Both the position numbers and the translations under genes were made by a program. A stretch of DNA of 64,000 nucleotides from positions 750,973-814,972 of the forward strand of contig KQ482003.1 of NCBI GenBank assembly GCA_001430745.1, given 5' to 3'. This DNA is from Auxenochlorella pyrenoidosa. Lineage: Eukaryota > Chlorophyta > Trebouxiophyceae > Chlorellales > Chlorellaceae. Positions 38,859 to 50,335 of this stretch are shown piece after piece (the stretch's first letter is position 1; every line of letters begins with the position of its first letter). The notes under the pieces were generated by a model that saw only the letters and a list, made by a program, of their open reading frames with translations, did no database searches and was not told the origin of the DNA.

Positions 38859-41825
38859 TCACGGCTTGGTTGTGATGAACACCCACGCGTTGTTGCCGAT
38901 GATGCCGTGTGCGCCGTGGTGCAGGTGGTGCGCCGTCACGTTGTACCCCAGCATGCACACCTGCGGGCAGCCATGGGGCCTCATACCATTTCATTGGAAG
39001 GGCGCGCCTTCGAGGCCCGACACAACCCAAGCACAGCCAGGCAGCGGGGAGCCCTTGATGGCCCGGCCTAATCACCCTTGAGCGCACTGGAGCACACGCC
39101 CAGCCAGAGGGCGCAACACAGCCCCCCGACACGGCCACGCTTACACGCCCCCCCCCCNCCCCCCCGCCCCNNNNNNNNNNNNNNNNNNNNNNNNNNNNNN
39201 NNNNNNNNNNNNNNNNNNNNNNNNNNNNNNNNNNNNNNNNNNNNNNNNNNNNNNNNNNNNNNNNNNNNNNNNNNNNNNNNNNNNNNNNNNNNNNNNNNNN
39301 NNNNNNNNNNNNNNNNNNNNNNNNNNNNNNNNNNNNNNNNNNNNNNNNNNNNNNNNNNNNNNNNNNNNNNNNNNNNNNNNNNNNNNNNNNNNNNNNNNNN
39401 NNNNNNNNNNNNNNNNNNNNNNNNNNNNNNNNNNNNNNNNNNNNNNNNNNNNNNNNNNNNNNNNNNNNNNNNNNNNNNNNNNNNNNNNNNNNNNNNNNNN
39501 NNNNNNNNNNNNNNNNNNNNNNNNNNNNNNNNNNNNNNNNNNNNNNNNNNNNNNNNNNNNNNNNNNNNNNNNNNNNNNNNNNNNNNNNNNNNNNNNNNNN
39601 NNNNNNNNNNNNNNNNNNNNNNNNNNNNNNNNNNNNNNNNNNNNNNNNNNNNNNNNNNNNNNNNNNNNNNNNNNNNNNNNNNNNNNNNNNNNNNNNNNNN
39701 NNNNNNNNNNNNNNNNNNNNNNNNNNNNNNNNNNNNNNNNNNNNNNNNNNNNNNNNNNNNNNNNNNNNNNNNNNNNNNNNNNNNNNNNNNNNNNNNNNNN
39801 NNNNNNNNNNNNNNNNNNNNNNNNNNNNNNNNNNNNNNNNNNNNNNNNNNNNNNNNNNNNNNNNNNNNNNNNNNNNNNNNNNNNNNNNNNNNNNNNNNNN
39901 NNNNNNNNNNNNNNNNNNNNNNNNNNNNNNNNNNNNNNNNNNNNNNNNNNNNNNNNNNNNNNNNNNNNNNNNNNNNNNCAAGATCAGCAGATGAGTGCGG
40001 GGAAGGTGTGAGGCGGGCAGGGCGGGGCACGCGGCAGGTGCAGAGGCAGCCTGCTGCACCGGCACCAACCAGCACGTGCTGCCTGCACCGGTGCCCAGCC
40101 GATGGGCTGGGCTGGCGCCTCACCGGCGAGAAGGGCACAGTGAAGATGTGCGAGCCGCCGGGCTTGAGGATGCGCTTGATTTCATAGTGCGCCTGGTAGG
40201 GGCTGGCCACCCGGGACATCATCTGCGGGCGCAGGGCGCACGTGGGCGCGGCAACAACAGCAGGACGCGCAGACAATGAAGTTGCATGCACCTGTGAGCC
40301 AGCCTCCAGGTTTGTACCGGCAGGGACAACCAACGCCATGAGCGGGCGAGGGGCGGCGCCAGGCAGGGGCAGGCCGGCCTTGCCTCGCTGCTGATCACGA
40401 GGTCAAAGGTGTTGTCTGCAAAGGACGTGCGCTGCAGGTCCTCGTGGCGCACGCCGCGCACCACCGCACCCGGCGCCAGCTCCGCGCTCACAAACTCGCT
40501 GCAAGGTAAAGGTGGAAAGTCAAGGAAAAGGTAAGCTGCAAGGGGTGTGCAGAGTAGGCGGGAGGAGCAGGTGACACTCGCGGGCGTGCCTGGCCCGCTG
40601 CTGGGCCGGGCGTGCAGGAGGGCCAGTGTAGGCAGGCGGGCATGCTGCTTGCGACAAAGCAGGCAGCGCAGGCCGGCTTCTGCCGTGCGTCGGCTCTCAA
40701 CCAAAAAAGCAACCCCAAATCAAGCAGCGTCGTTCCCACAGTCGCCGCCCACCTACACACATAGCCCACCGCCGACGACAGGATGTTGTGCAGCACGCCC
40801 GAGCACTGGGTGTGGTAGATGCTCAGGTCGCTGAGCGCAAGCTCGTTCAGGCTGCGGAAGTTGCGCCCCGTCAGGCGCCACGCCTCGGGCAGCGCGGCCT
40901 CCGCAATCTGCCGCAGGCGGTTGAAGCTGCTGCAGCGTGAGCAGCGGCCCTCCTCCCTGCGTGGGGCGGCCCGGGCAGCAACAGCACGGCGGCATCGTGA
41001 GCCATCAGTGCAACGCATGTCCTGGCGACATTGTGCAAGCCCATGCCGCACTGCTGTGCGCAGGTGAGGCTGGCGACTTTGGATCGCGGATCGCAAACTC
41101 CATCCATGCGTTCTACCCAGCATTGTCGATAGCGGCAAAGCGACCGGAAACACTGGCAGTTCAGCCCTCACAGCAGAACCCTGGTTCTTGGCGGTACAGC
41201 ATGCAGGCCTTTGCGGGGGGCCCCATACACGCAGCACCCACCGGACATTCATGCCGCCAAACTTGATCGACTGCTGCGTTGCGCCGCACACGGGGCAGAA
41301 GACTGGCGCAATCGGCTGGCTCTCCGCCACGAGCTGCTCAAACTTTGTGGGCCAGCCCTCCTTCTCCACCACACGATCAAATGTTGACGCCTGCAGGCAG
41401 GCCAACACGTGCGGGCATGCTCGCAGGCAAGCATAGCATCGCTTCTCTAACGAAGCACGCCTGTCGCAGCGGCCGACTGGAATGCCCTAGGCCCCCCAAA
41501 CGGCAGAAGCGCGCCTGTCACATACTCATGTTGCGAGGCCCAGACTCGTGTGCACTCTCACCTCGACTGCCGTCTCCCAGCTGCACATCTCGTGCGGCTG
41601 CAGCTGTCTTCGCGTCCCGCTACTGCCCAGGGTGGCGAAACCCCAGCCACCGTACGATGCAAGATCGTCAGCATCTTGTTCCGCAACGTTGACACTGCTG
41701 CTGCTGGCTGGCCACGCGCCGCTACGGGCGGCCAGCGTGAGCAGCAGCCACACGCCCGCCAGCAGCGCACCGCATCGCAGCAGCAGCCCCAGCTTGCTGT
41801 GGGGTGGTGTGTAGGCCCGGCCCAT
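38859..41825 (-). CDS. Membrane-anchored zinc-ribbon class I methyltransferase (gap inside)
   Basis: The N-terminus has one hydrophobic helix (LGLLLRCGALLAGVWLLLTL, about residues 12-31) after a short basic segment, as in type II Golgi/ER anchors. A zinc-ribbon-like part follows (CPVCG ... CSRCSSFNRLRQ), joined to a SAM-dependent domain: DNTFDLVISSE / MMSRVASPYQAHYEIKRIL, KPGGSHIFTVPF, and a last exon GYNVTAHHLHHGAHGIIGNN ending WVFITTKP at 38859. This CxxC-plus-methyltransferase layout is common in bacterial uncharacterised enzymes acting on cell-surface sugars or lipids; the substrate is unknown. The middle, between VPFSP (40124) and VCMLG (38959), falls in or next to the 39171-39978 gap and is missing. 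The intron 40223-40383 has a GC donor. The start ATG is 41823-41825. Confidence 0.75.
39158..39978. other. Assembly gap in a poly(C) tract
   Basis: A single N at 39158 and 808 N at 39171-39978, entered through a C homopolymer from 39149. On the minus-strand gene this is a G tract. Part of the methyltransferase coding region is probably lost here. Confidence 0.9.
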
Positions 41826-42483
41826 GGCTTTGGCCGCTGGGGCCGGGCAAGCGGGAAGTGCGCTCCCTGGTGGCTGCAGGGGCTTTGCCGGATATATACT
41901 TGAATCGGGATGATCACTTGCAACAATCAAAGCCAACAGGAACCAAGCGGGGGCCTTTGCTGAGGCATGGCGCGCTCAAACGAGCCAGCACAGCACAGCA
42001 GGGAGCAACCGGAAGGCAGCGGTACCTCCATCGTCTGCAGATGTTTGCATACAGACCGTGCCAACTGCGCTGCGTTCTTCCCACGTGCAAGCGAGCACTC
42101 CTCCTCCCCAGCCCGTGGTTCTGGTCGCGCCCTGCGCCTCACAAGACTAAGCAAACGAGTGAGCGATGGGATCGGGTCTTGCCGAGGGCGTCGGCGCCGC
42201 TCCGCGACATGATTCCTGCGCTCTTGCGTTTGACGGCGCTTTGGCGGCCGGGCAGTCGCCAGGAGTTGATTGCATCAATATTTCTGTGCCTGAGACCTCC
42301 CCTGCAGGGCCGTTGCGGGAGGGCAGTCCGTCTGCCGCTGCCAGCCGCCCTCCCCCCGCCCGCCGCTGACTTGCTTGGGCCCCGGCCCTGCTGCAGGCCT
42401 GCTGTTGTTCAACCACCTCAGGGGGCATTGTTAGGGACCCATCGCGTTTGCCGGTGGCACGGTTGGAGTAGAGGCGGAGCGCC
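41826..42483. promoter_or_regulatory. Divergent upstream region, methyltransferase / SF3A2
   Basis: 658 bp between two divergent ATGs. Open frames cross it but look like GC-driven shadows. It contains an AT-rich patch (GGATATATACTTG, 41889-41901) 64 bp upstream of the methyltransferase ATG that could be a core promoter for either gene. This is inference. Confidence 0.35.
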
Positions 42484-44498
42484 ATGTCGTTCCTTGACGC
42501 GCGCGAGCATGGTGCGTTCTGCGGGTCACCTGTCCCGACAAGAGTTGCTTGGCGTACTTGCCCGACTGCCCACTGCTTGCGGGTTCATCCAGTGCACTCG
42601 TGCCCGCGCTAAAAAAGTTGACTTGTCTCCCGCTTGCAGGCTCGAAGCCGGGCAGCGGCTTTGTGTCGCAGCAGCAGGAGGTGAGGGGGAAGGAGGCTAT
42701 GCCCGCGTTGCCATCCTCACAACCCAGCCGCGCTTTACCCCCCTGCTTGCATACTTTCACCTGTCCACCGCCCCCAAACCCCACCCCACCCCACCCCCAC
42801 CACCCCCACACACACACTCTGCAGGCAATCGACCGGCGCGAGCGGCTGCGGCGGCTGGCCCTGGAGACGATTGACCTCTCCAAGGACCCCTACTTCATGC
42901 GCAACCACCTGGGCCAGGTGCGCCCAGGGATGCCGGCCTGTTCTCTCTAGCAAAGGCTTGTCTCAGCAGCAGCAGCGGCGGCAGCTCCTGCCGGCACAAG
43001 TCCTCACTTGAGCTTCTGACGTCCTGCCGATTCGAACAGCAACGGTGGTGGGAGGGCTGTCAACCAACGTGTGTCCCGTTCGCGCACGCTCCTGCCCCCG
43101 CAGTACGAGTGCCGCCTGTGTCTGACCCTGCACACAAACGAGGGCAACTACCTGGCGCACACGCAAGGTGGGGTGCTCGCAAGCGTCAGCTCGGCATCCC
43201 AGGCGCCGACAGTGGGTGGCAGGGGCCCTCGCTGTTTGCACGCCTCGCCAAGCCCTCCCTGCACACCCGCCATGCCCCTTGTCTTCCGCAGGCAAGCGCC
43301 ACCAGCAAAACCTGGCCAAGCGTGCGGCGCGGGAAGCCGCGGAGAAGCCGGTGGCGCCCGCGCCGCAGCGCCGCGTGGCCATCAAGAAGACTGTGCGCAT
43401 CGGGCGGCCCGGGTACCGCGTCACCAAGCAGTTTGACGCGGAGACCGGCACGCGCGGCCTGCTGTTCCAGGTGCGCGGATGCATTGCGCAGGGGGCCGCA
43501 CCGCTGTGCTTTCCGCAATAAATGGCTGATCCACGTGTGTTGTGGAGGGCGGCACCTGAGGTCGGCCGTGAGGTCGGCCGGTGACCAGGGAGTGCTGCTG
43601 CCTGCTGCCTCCATGCCCTCCACACCGCCAACCTCCGTGCTCCCTTCCGCCGCCCTCGCAGATTGAGTACCCGGAGATTGAGGAGGGCACCAAGCCGCGG
43701 CACCGCGTCATGTCCAGCTACGAGCAGCGCAAGGAGCCGTGGAGCAAGGAGTGGCAGTACCTGCTGTTTGCGGCGGAGCCCTATGTGAGTTCCCGCTTGT
43801 CTGATCGAGGCTGTAGGCAAGGCCGCAGGTCGGGCTCGTAGGTAGAGGCAGGCGGGCATTGGGAACGGGACAATGCAGGCCTGCCTGCTGAACTGCGCTG
43901 CCTGCTTGGCTTCCCAACCCAGCCAGCGGGGCCTGCTGCTGCCGCCTCAACCCCCCGTGCTGCCTGCCTGCAGGAGGTCATCGCCTTCAAGATCCCCAGC
44001 TACGAGGTGGAGAAGCACCCGGAGAAGCTCTTCACCCACTGGTGAGCCGCCCTGCCCGCCGCCTCCGCATGCTGCCGGCCTTATTACCCCAGTGTCCCAG
44101 CGCGCCTGCCCGGGATGCCGTCCTGTGGGGCCAGGCGTCGCAATCACGCCCTTTGCCAGTGCTAGACGTCGCTGCTGCAAACCTGCGCATCACTCCCCCC
44201 TCCCTGGCCCTCTCTGCCTGGCAGGGACCCTGACAACAAGGTCTACTCGCTGCAGCTGCCCTTCAAGGCGCCAGCGCCCGGCGCGCCCAGCAGCCGGCCA
44301 GCCGGGGCGCCCACACCAGGCGGCCCGCAGCAGCAGCTGCCGCCTCCGCCGCAGTTTGGCATGCCGCCGCCGCAGCAGCGCTTTGGCGGGCCGCCTCCGC
44401 CGCAGCACTTTGGGGGCCCGCCCCCGCCGCAGCACTTCGGAGGCCCACCTCCCCCGCAGTTTGGCCGCCCGCCACCGCCCTACCCCATGAGGATGTGA
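42484..44498 (+). CDS. SF3A2: Splicing factor 3A subunit 2 (SF3a66/PRP11)
   Basis: Exon 1 MSFLDAREHG (ATG 42484) is followed by SKPGSGFVSQQQE, then DRRERLRRLALETIDLSKDP and the matrin-type C2H2 zinc finger ECRLCLTLHTNEGNYLAHTQ (43104-43170) with GKRHQQNLAKRAA. The conserved block continues with GRPGYRVTKQFDAET, IEYPEIEEG, KEPWSKEWQYLLFAAEPYE, VIAFKIPSYEVEK and FTHWDPD. The tail is a Pro-rich repeat of the type GGPPPPQHF, as in animals and plants. SF3A2 is part of the 17S U2 snRNP and helps bind the branch site. TGTAA is 60 nt past the stop at 44498. Confidence 0.96.
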
Positions 44499-44783
44499 GC
44501 GTGGCACATCATGTGTTGTTTGCGGCGTTTGTACACTCTTGTTGCAGCAGCGTAATTTGTAATGGCTGTACTCGGCTGTTCATGGGAGTGCAGTGCCGAG
44601 TGATGGGCAAGAGACAACAGAACAAGGGAGCCTGAGCGGGGAAAGCGAAGCATAGAGACAAAAGAACTCGAGGCATTAGAGTGGGCAATTGCAGCATAAG
44701 TTGGAAGTCAGCTGTTGATCTGGGCGGCAGCCCTGATGCATGCCAATGGGCAGGCTGGTTGGGACAACTGGGGACAAACAACC
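44499..44783. other. Convergent 3' region, SF3A2 / CDCA7-like
   Basis: 285 bp between two stops. It holds the SF3A2 TGTAA at 44558; no clear minus-strand signal was found. Confidence 0.5.
44558..44562 (+). terminator. TGTAA poly(A) signal of SF3A2
   Basis: TGTAA 60 nt after the stop codon. Confidence 0.6.
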
Positions 44784-47463
44784 TCAGGCGGCACGCTGCG
44801 ACACACGGGCAGATGTGCGCAGGCCGCGCCGCACCGGTGGCTCTGCCGCGCCCTTGCCAGCAGCGGCACCGCCCTTGACCGGCCCTCCGCTCTTCTGCTT
44901 CTTGCTGGCCAGCACGGCCTGGATTGTGCCTTGCTTGCGCTTGCGGGGCACCGCTGCAGGCGCAGGGGCAGCCGCCTGCTCGGTCGCCTGCTGCTGCTGC
45001 TGGCTGTCGGCGCTGCCGCCGCGGCCGCGACGTGCAGAGCGCCGAGCAGGCTCTGCCTCTGCCTCTGCCTGCAGCAGCTGCTCCTCCACAGCGGCAGGCG
45101 GCTGCTCTGCCACAGGCGCCCCCTTCTGCGCCTCTGCTGCCAGGTCTGCCGGCGCGGCATCCTGCTCCTCGGCAGGTGCCTCCTTCTTGCTGGCTGGGGC
45201 CGCAATCTCCTTTTTGAGGTCGGCTGCAAGGCAGGAGCGACGAGGTATGAGGGTCGGGTCTAAGGCGCTCTGTGGCCTTCGTTCCTCTTCACCCTGTGGG
45301 TGTCCCTCAGCGTTGCACACATTGCCAGCACAAGTTGGCTTGCTGCTGCTTGCACACCACTTCAGCAGGAATGACCACCAAGTCCCCAGACATGATTGAC
45401 AACAAGGCCTCACCTGCCAGCTCGGGCGGGCACAGGCCGCGCTCCAGGGCCACAGGCTTGGCCTCGTCAGACAGGTTGTTCAGCACCAGGTAGTGGGCCA
45501 CCGACTTGTAGCCTGCAGATGGGGGGGGGGGGGGGCAGCTCCGCACTTGGACACCCGAGAAAGCATGGCTGCTTTGGGGATCACAGCCTCCATGCCATGC
45601 ATCGAAGCAACAGTGCATACCACATGTTGCTGCATGGCAGATGCCCCCGCTGCTTTGAGCGGAGCTCCAGGCAGGGACTGCAGCGGCTCGAGGCGCCCTG
45701 CCACGCTTGCGGCTCACCCTCGGCGATGGCGTGGCGGTAGAGCGTGCCCGTGGGCGCCCAGCCGCGCTTGGAGCGGTGGAAGGAGCAGTTGCAGATGTCG
45801 CGGCAGAGCGGGCAGAGCCAGTCGGGGTTGGCATTCACCTCGTCCACATTCTCGCCGTAGCTGAGGGGAGACAAGAACAGGGGGAGAGGGAGATCGCGTC
45901 TGTGAGAACTGGGGTCTGCTAGCAACCAGAATGTGAGGCATGCTTGGCTGCCTCGTGTTACGGCGTTGCGGCAGAGAGGAGCAGGGGCTTGCAAGCCAGG
46001 CTCACCGCATGAACAGGCAGTCGCCGCACAGCACGCCCTGCGCAAGGGAGGATGCAGGCCGGGCATAGGGTGAGGACGCAGAGATTTTGCAGCATGCATG
46101 GGGGCTGGCTGTCGCATGCAGAGTTGTCAGGCACAGCTGGATGCAGGCGGTAGCACTCCCGGCCCTCCTCCCTGCCCACCTGCAGCGAGCCGCAGCCGGA
46201 GCAGCTGGTGCGCTTGCCCAGCGTCTTCTGGCGGCACTGGTGGCAGGTCTGGCCGTTGACCTTGTCGTAGATGCTGCAGAGCGAGCAGGGGGCACCAGGG
46301 AAAATGAGAGTGAGGGACGCAGCTTGAGATGAGGGTGTGGGGAAGAGGGCCCTTGCGGCGGACAGGGTGCTGGAGGGGTCAGCGGTTGTTGCTGGCAGCG
46401 GCAGAGCACGGCTTGATGGACTGGCAGGCTCACCGCTCGCCGTTTGCGTTGTAGCCATCCACAAACAGCTCCCTGCAGACATGGAGAGCCGGGGCCAAAG
46501 AGTCCGCTGCCTCAGAATCGAGGTCCCCAGCTCAAGGGAGCAGGCGAGACTGGCTGCTGGGGGCGCGGCAGGTAGGCAGGCCGCAAGCTGGGTTTGATGT
46601 GGCAAGGAATGGCCATGATGACGACAGCCTGGCAGAGGCCGCGCAATGCACATCAAGTCACCGGATGCTGCCTCACCACTCCTGCTGGTAAGAGCCCAGC
46701 ACGTCCAGGTGCTCCACTCCATAGATCTCCTCGCTGACGTTCTCTGCAGCGGCCAGGGAGGAAGGGGAGATGTGACTGTTGGAGTCGGCGGTTGGGCTAG
46801 GCACCAGCCGACAGATGGGCTGCAGCCCATGCACACGGCCGCCCCTGCATGTTCCTTGCCGTGCAAAGCAGGCAGGCGACGAGACGGCAATGGTGGGCCA
46901 TGGGTGCAAGAGCCTGCATGGGCCCTGAGGGGGAGGCGCACCGCGCATCAGCCGGCGGTCACGGCCGCTGCCCTCGCTGGCGCTGTCAGCGAGCGACAGC
47001 AGGCGGGCATTCTCATTGTAGTTGGGCGCATCTATGCCGGCCACGCGCTCAGACCTGAGAGTTGGTAGGGAAGGGAGAATAGGGGCTTGGTTCACGGAGA
47101 ACAAGGCAGACAGAAGCCAGGGCCAGCCAACAGCTGGAGGACCCAACAGTCGCGCCCGCAGATGGCGCAGACATGGCTGCGCACAGTCGCTCCTGCAGCC
47201 CTTTCGGCTCCTGCCAAGTCGTCCTCAGGCCAAATCGGTGCATTTTACCTGCGGGGACGCCCTGCCACTGCGGTGCTGGCAGCACGGCGGGCAGCCTTGG
47301 AGGCGCGCGCCTTTGCCCTCCGCTCCGCGGCTGCCGCCTGCTGCGTGCCGGCGATCGTCTGCACGGTCTGCAGCAGCCCAATCTGCTGCAGCCGCGCTTG
47401 ATTCTCTGCGATGCGCCTGGCACGTTCCTGCTCCAGCTTGCTAAGCCCCGCTGCTGCCGACAT
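44784..47463 (-). CDS. CDCA7-type R1 zinc-finger protein (zf-4CXXC_R1)
   Basis: About nine exons. The N-terminus (MSAAAGLSKLEQERARRIAE) is a basic helix, followed by ARRAASTAVAGRPRR and a linker with GVEHLDVLGSYQQEW. The R1 domain begins IYDKVNGQTCHQCRQKTLG and continues CSGCGSLQ, GVLCGDCLFMRYGE, WLCPLCRDICNCSFHRSK and GWAPTGTLYRHAIAEG, then YKSVAHYLVLNNL. The C-terminal 140 residues are Ala/Glu/Lys-rich with a basic end (RRGLRTSARVSQRAA). CDCA7 proteins recruit the HELLS/DDM1 remodeller and support maintenance DNA methylation in the nucleus. The equivalents of the human ICF-syndrome positions (Arg of CRQKT, Gly before the second CxxC, Arg of RYGE) are kept. Odd: the usual Cys in NCSFCR is His. 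The intron near 45530 has a 15-base C tract on the coding strand. Start chosen at 47463. Confidence 0.85.
45521..45535 (-). repeat. Poly(C) tract before CDCA7-like acceptor
   Basis: Fifteen G on the plus strand, i.e. poly(C) just upstream of ATCTGCAG, the acceptor of the exon starting YKSVAHYLV. Confidence 0.7.
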
Positions 47464-47895
47464 GGTGCTTGAGACTCCGGGGGTGTGCTCAGAGAACTTG
47501 TTCCACCCAGAGAAGTTGCGGGTGCAGGCTGGAGTGTGAGAAAATGAGCGCAATTCAAACTGCGGGAGGGAACAGCCCCAGCACGCTCAGCAGAGCGTGC
47601 TCATTTCGCCGCTCTTGCGCCTATCAACCACTCGTCGATGGCGAGCGATGAAGTGGGTGGTGCCTGCGAGGAGAACTAGCGCTGGCGGGGCCCACATGGT
47701 GAGACATGCCTCTGCTGTACACTTCAGACGTCTCTCACTTTCGCACAACAGAGTGCCGACCGGTGCAGGTGCATAGCAGCAGCAGCGGTCTGGCGTAAAA
47801 CAGGTGGCCTCCGTTGCCGCCAGCGCGCCTGCCACGCCTGCCGCCGCCACAAGCCCGCACTGTCTGCCTGCTTGCAGGCGCACCCGTCATCAACC
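47464..47895. promoter_or_regulatory. Divergent upstream region, CDCA7-like / coiled-coil protein
   Basis: 432 bp between two proposed divergent starts. If exon 1 of the right-hand gene lies further left this region shrinks. No specific element seen. Confidence 0.35.
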
Positions 47896-50335
47896 ATGCT
47901 GATGCGCCCCATGTCTGCGCCAGTGCACCGCCATCGATGCGTGGCAGCCGCCCACGAAGGCCCCTCGCCAGCCAACCCCAGCAGACGGCGGTCTCAGCGG
48001 CTGCGCGAACGAGGAGCCAACGCTCGCGACCTGCAGCGTCAGCTGCGGGAGGTGCGAGAGCTATGGAGGCCCACAGTAATAAATTGCTGTAGATGGCCAA
48101 TTTAAGCTCATTGGGCCATCTTGCGTTCACCAACAGTGCATGCCCAGCATCGCTGGTGGAGAAATTGCCAAACATGCTGCGCGCCCTCCTCGTCTGGCCC
48201 TGCCCTCTGCAGCGAGAAGCGCGCCTGGAGGAGCAGCAGCGCCTGCGGCGGGGGCAGGAGGAAGCAGAGCAGCGGCAGCAGGGGCAGCGCACGCCAGACC
48301 CGCAGCAGAGCGAGGCGCTGCGCGTGCAAGACCAGGCCATGCGCAGCCTGCTGCAGCAGATGGCAGAGACAGAAGGTCCAGCTGCGGAGGAGGAGGGTGT
48401 GGCCGAGGGAGCCCCGGAGGGCTTCGCTGGTGTCGCTGATGGTGCGGCAGAGGCAGAGGCGGCAGCAGACGCCAGCACCAATAGCGGCAGCAGCAGCTTT
48501 GCCTCTGCAGGCCAGGCGGCGGCCGAGGCAGCGGTGGAGCCAGACTATATTCTGGAGCAGCAGGGAGCGCAGGCCCTAGGGGGGGTGCGCCCTCAGGACG
48601 TGCAGCAGTCTGAGATCAGCCGGTGAGCAACCTGGGGGAGCAGGTGGTGGATGTCCAGAGGGGTCGGCTGCTTCACTTACACCCCAACGCACCTTCACAC
48701 TCACCACCCCTCCTGCCGGTGTCCATGGCAACGCTGGCATTGCGTTGTTGCACTGCACTGTCTGTGCATGCGTGTGCTCTTGCCAGCCAGCCACCTCACT
48801 TTCCCGCTCACGCAATGCTGTTGCCCTTGTGCTGCTGCTCTGTGCCTGCAGGCAGTCTGAGGCGCTGCTTGCGATCATCCAGGCGGGGGAGCGGGTGGAG
48901 GAGGTGATTGCCGAGCGGCGCGCCGACATTGATGAGACCACACTCAAGGTGCGGCACGCCTTGCTGATGCCTGTCAGGTTCTGCGGTCAACTGCCATGCA
49001 CAGGAAACAACAGCTGGCATAGCGCACTCAGAGAGTTCTCTCGCGCTCCCTGCTTGATGTGCGTTGCATTGAGTTTTGGTGATGCATCGGAAGCTTGGAC
49101 CCTGCTGCTTGTCCCGCAGCTGCTGGAGCGGCGCATCGGTGCGGCCCAGCAGATGGAGAAGCGGCCAGATGTTGTGGAGGGCCTGCAGCTGCTGTACCGC
49201 AGGTGGGCAGGCACGGCGCTGCAGCAGGCAGCTGTTTGCGTTTGTGCCCAGGCCGGCGGCCCTAATCATGCTGCAGTACAGTACTCCGCGGATGGCGACA
49301 GGGCCTCCAACGAAGCCAGCGCACCCGCAAGTGCGCGGGAGGCGATGCCCGCGTCGAGGTGCCGTGCCCGCCCGGCCCCTGCAGGCTGAAGGCCGAGGTG
49401 GACCGGCAGGCGGCGTCGCCCGCGCTGCGCCTGCTGGACGAGCTGATGGGCATCCTGGACCCAGGGCAGGGTGAGAGGCCGTGGCGGCGGGGCGCATGGG
49501 CCCTGCAGGAGCATGCAGGGCCTATGCGCACCTGAGCCCTGTGGCCCCTGGTTGAGCCCGGCTGGCGCACGTGTTGTTGTTCGCCTCCAGGGAGCCCTGC
49601 GGGTCTTCCGCATGCCCCCCCCTCCTGGCCCTGTGCAGCCGACACGCTGGCGCAGACCGCCACGGAGGAGGAGCGGCGGCGGCAGGCAGCCGCGCGCGTG
49701 CGCGCCGCCTTCAGCGGCGGCCTGGCCGGCGGCGCCGACGTGCTGTCCCTGGCTGCACAGCTGGTGGGCGGCGGCGGGGAGCAGCTGGCGGATGAGCTGG
49801 TGGCCGACCCGGTGGACCCCATGGGTGAGGACGCTGTATTTCCTGGTCACCCTTGGCCCAGCTGCTGCCTCCGCCGCCTTGCATGTTCCCGATGCGCCAT
49901 GGCTGGCGGGCAGGCAAACCTGCAGCCCTTTTCTGCGCAGTCAGTCGGCTGATGTGCAACAAACCCAGCCTGATGGTCAGCCCTCTGCACTGCCTGCTGT
50001 CGTACAAGCCAAGGCTCACTTGTTGCACCACCCGCCCCACTGCAGCCTTCATGGCAGAGGCAACCCAGCTGCTGGGCCGCGTGGAGCAGCAGCAGGCGCA
50101 GCTGGAGGCTTACCTGCAGCAGCTCAGGCAGCAGCGGGCGGCAGGCCAGCCTGGACAGCAGCTGGATGGGGCAGAGGAGGAGGCACACGAACCGAGCGAG
50201 GAGGAGCGGCGGCGGCAGCGGCAGGTGCTGGAGCTGGAGGGCTTGGTGGAGCAGCGCCGGGCAGCTGCCTCGCTCGTGCAGACAAGCCTGGACGTTGCGC
50301 AGGCGGTGATGCAGCAGCTGCAGCTTGGGCTTTGA
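47896..50335 (+). CDS. Coiled-coil protein of unknown function
   Basis: Seven exons keep phase: 47896-48051, 48213-48622, 48852-48948, 49120-49202, 49385-49470, 49639-49824, 50046-50335, about 435 residues. The N-terminus (MLMRPMSAPVHRHRCVAAAH) is basic and acid-poor, possibly a targeting peptide. A Glu/Gln/Arg-rich coiled coil follows (ARLEEQQRLRRGQEEAEQRQ), then an Ala/Glu-rich acidic stretch, a conserved-looking middle (LLAIIQAGERVEEVIAERRA, IGAAQQMEKRPDVVEGLQLL, SPALRLLDELMGILDPG) and a second coiled coil at the end (ELEGLVEQRRAAASLVQ). I do not recognise the family; the middle recalls plant plastid proteins of unknown function, but that is a guess. The start is the least certain part. 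Confidence 0.6.

Noticed and set aside
39149..39170. Poly(C) before the gap as a biological element
   Set aside because: It carries an N and abuts the gap, so its length and sequence are unreliable.
41804..42874. Plus-strand frame of 356 codons before SF3A2
   Set aside because: It runs through the divergent upstream region, SF3A2 exon 1 and an intron in the wrong frame; no family features.
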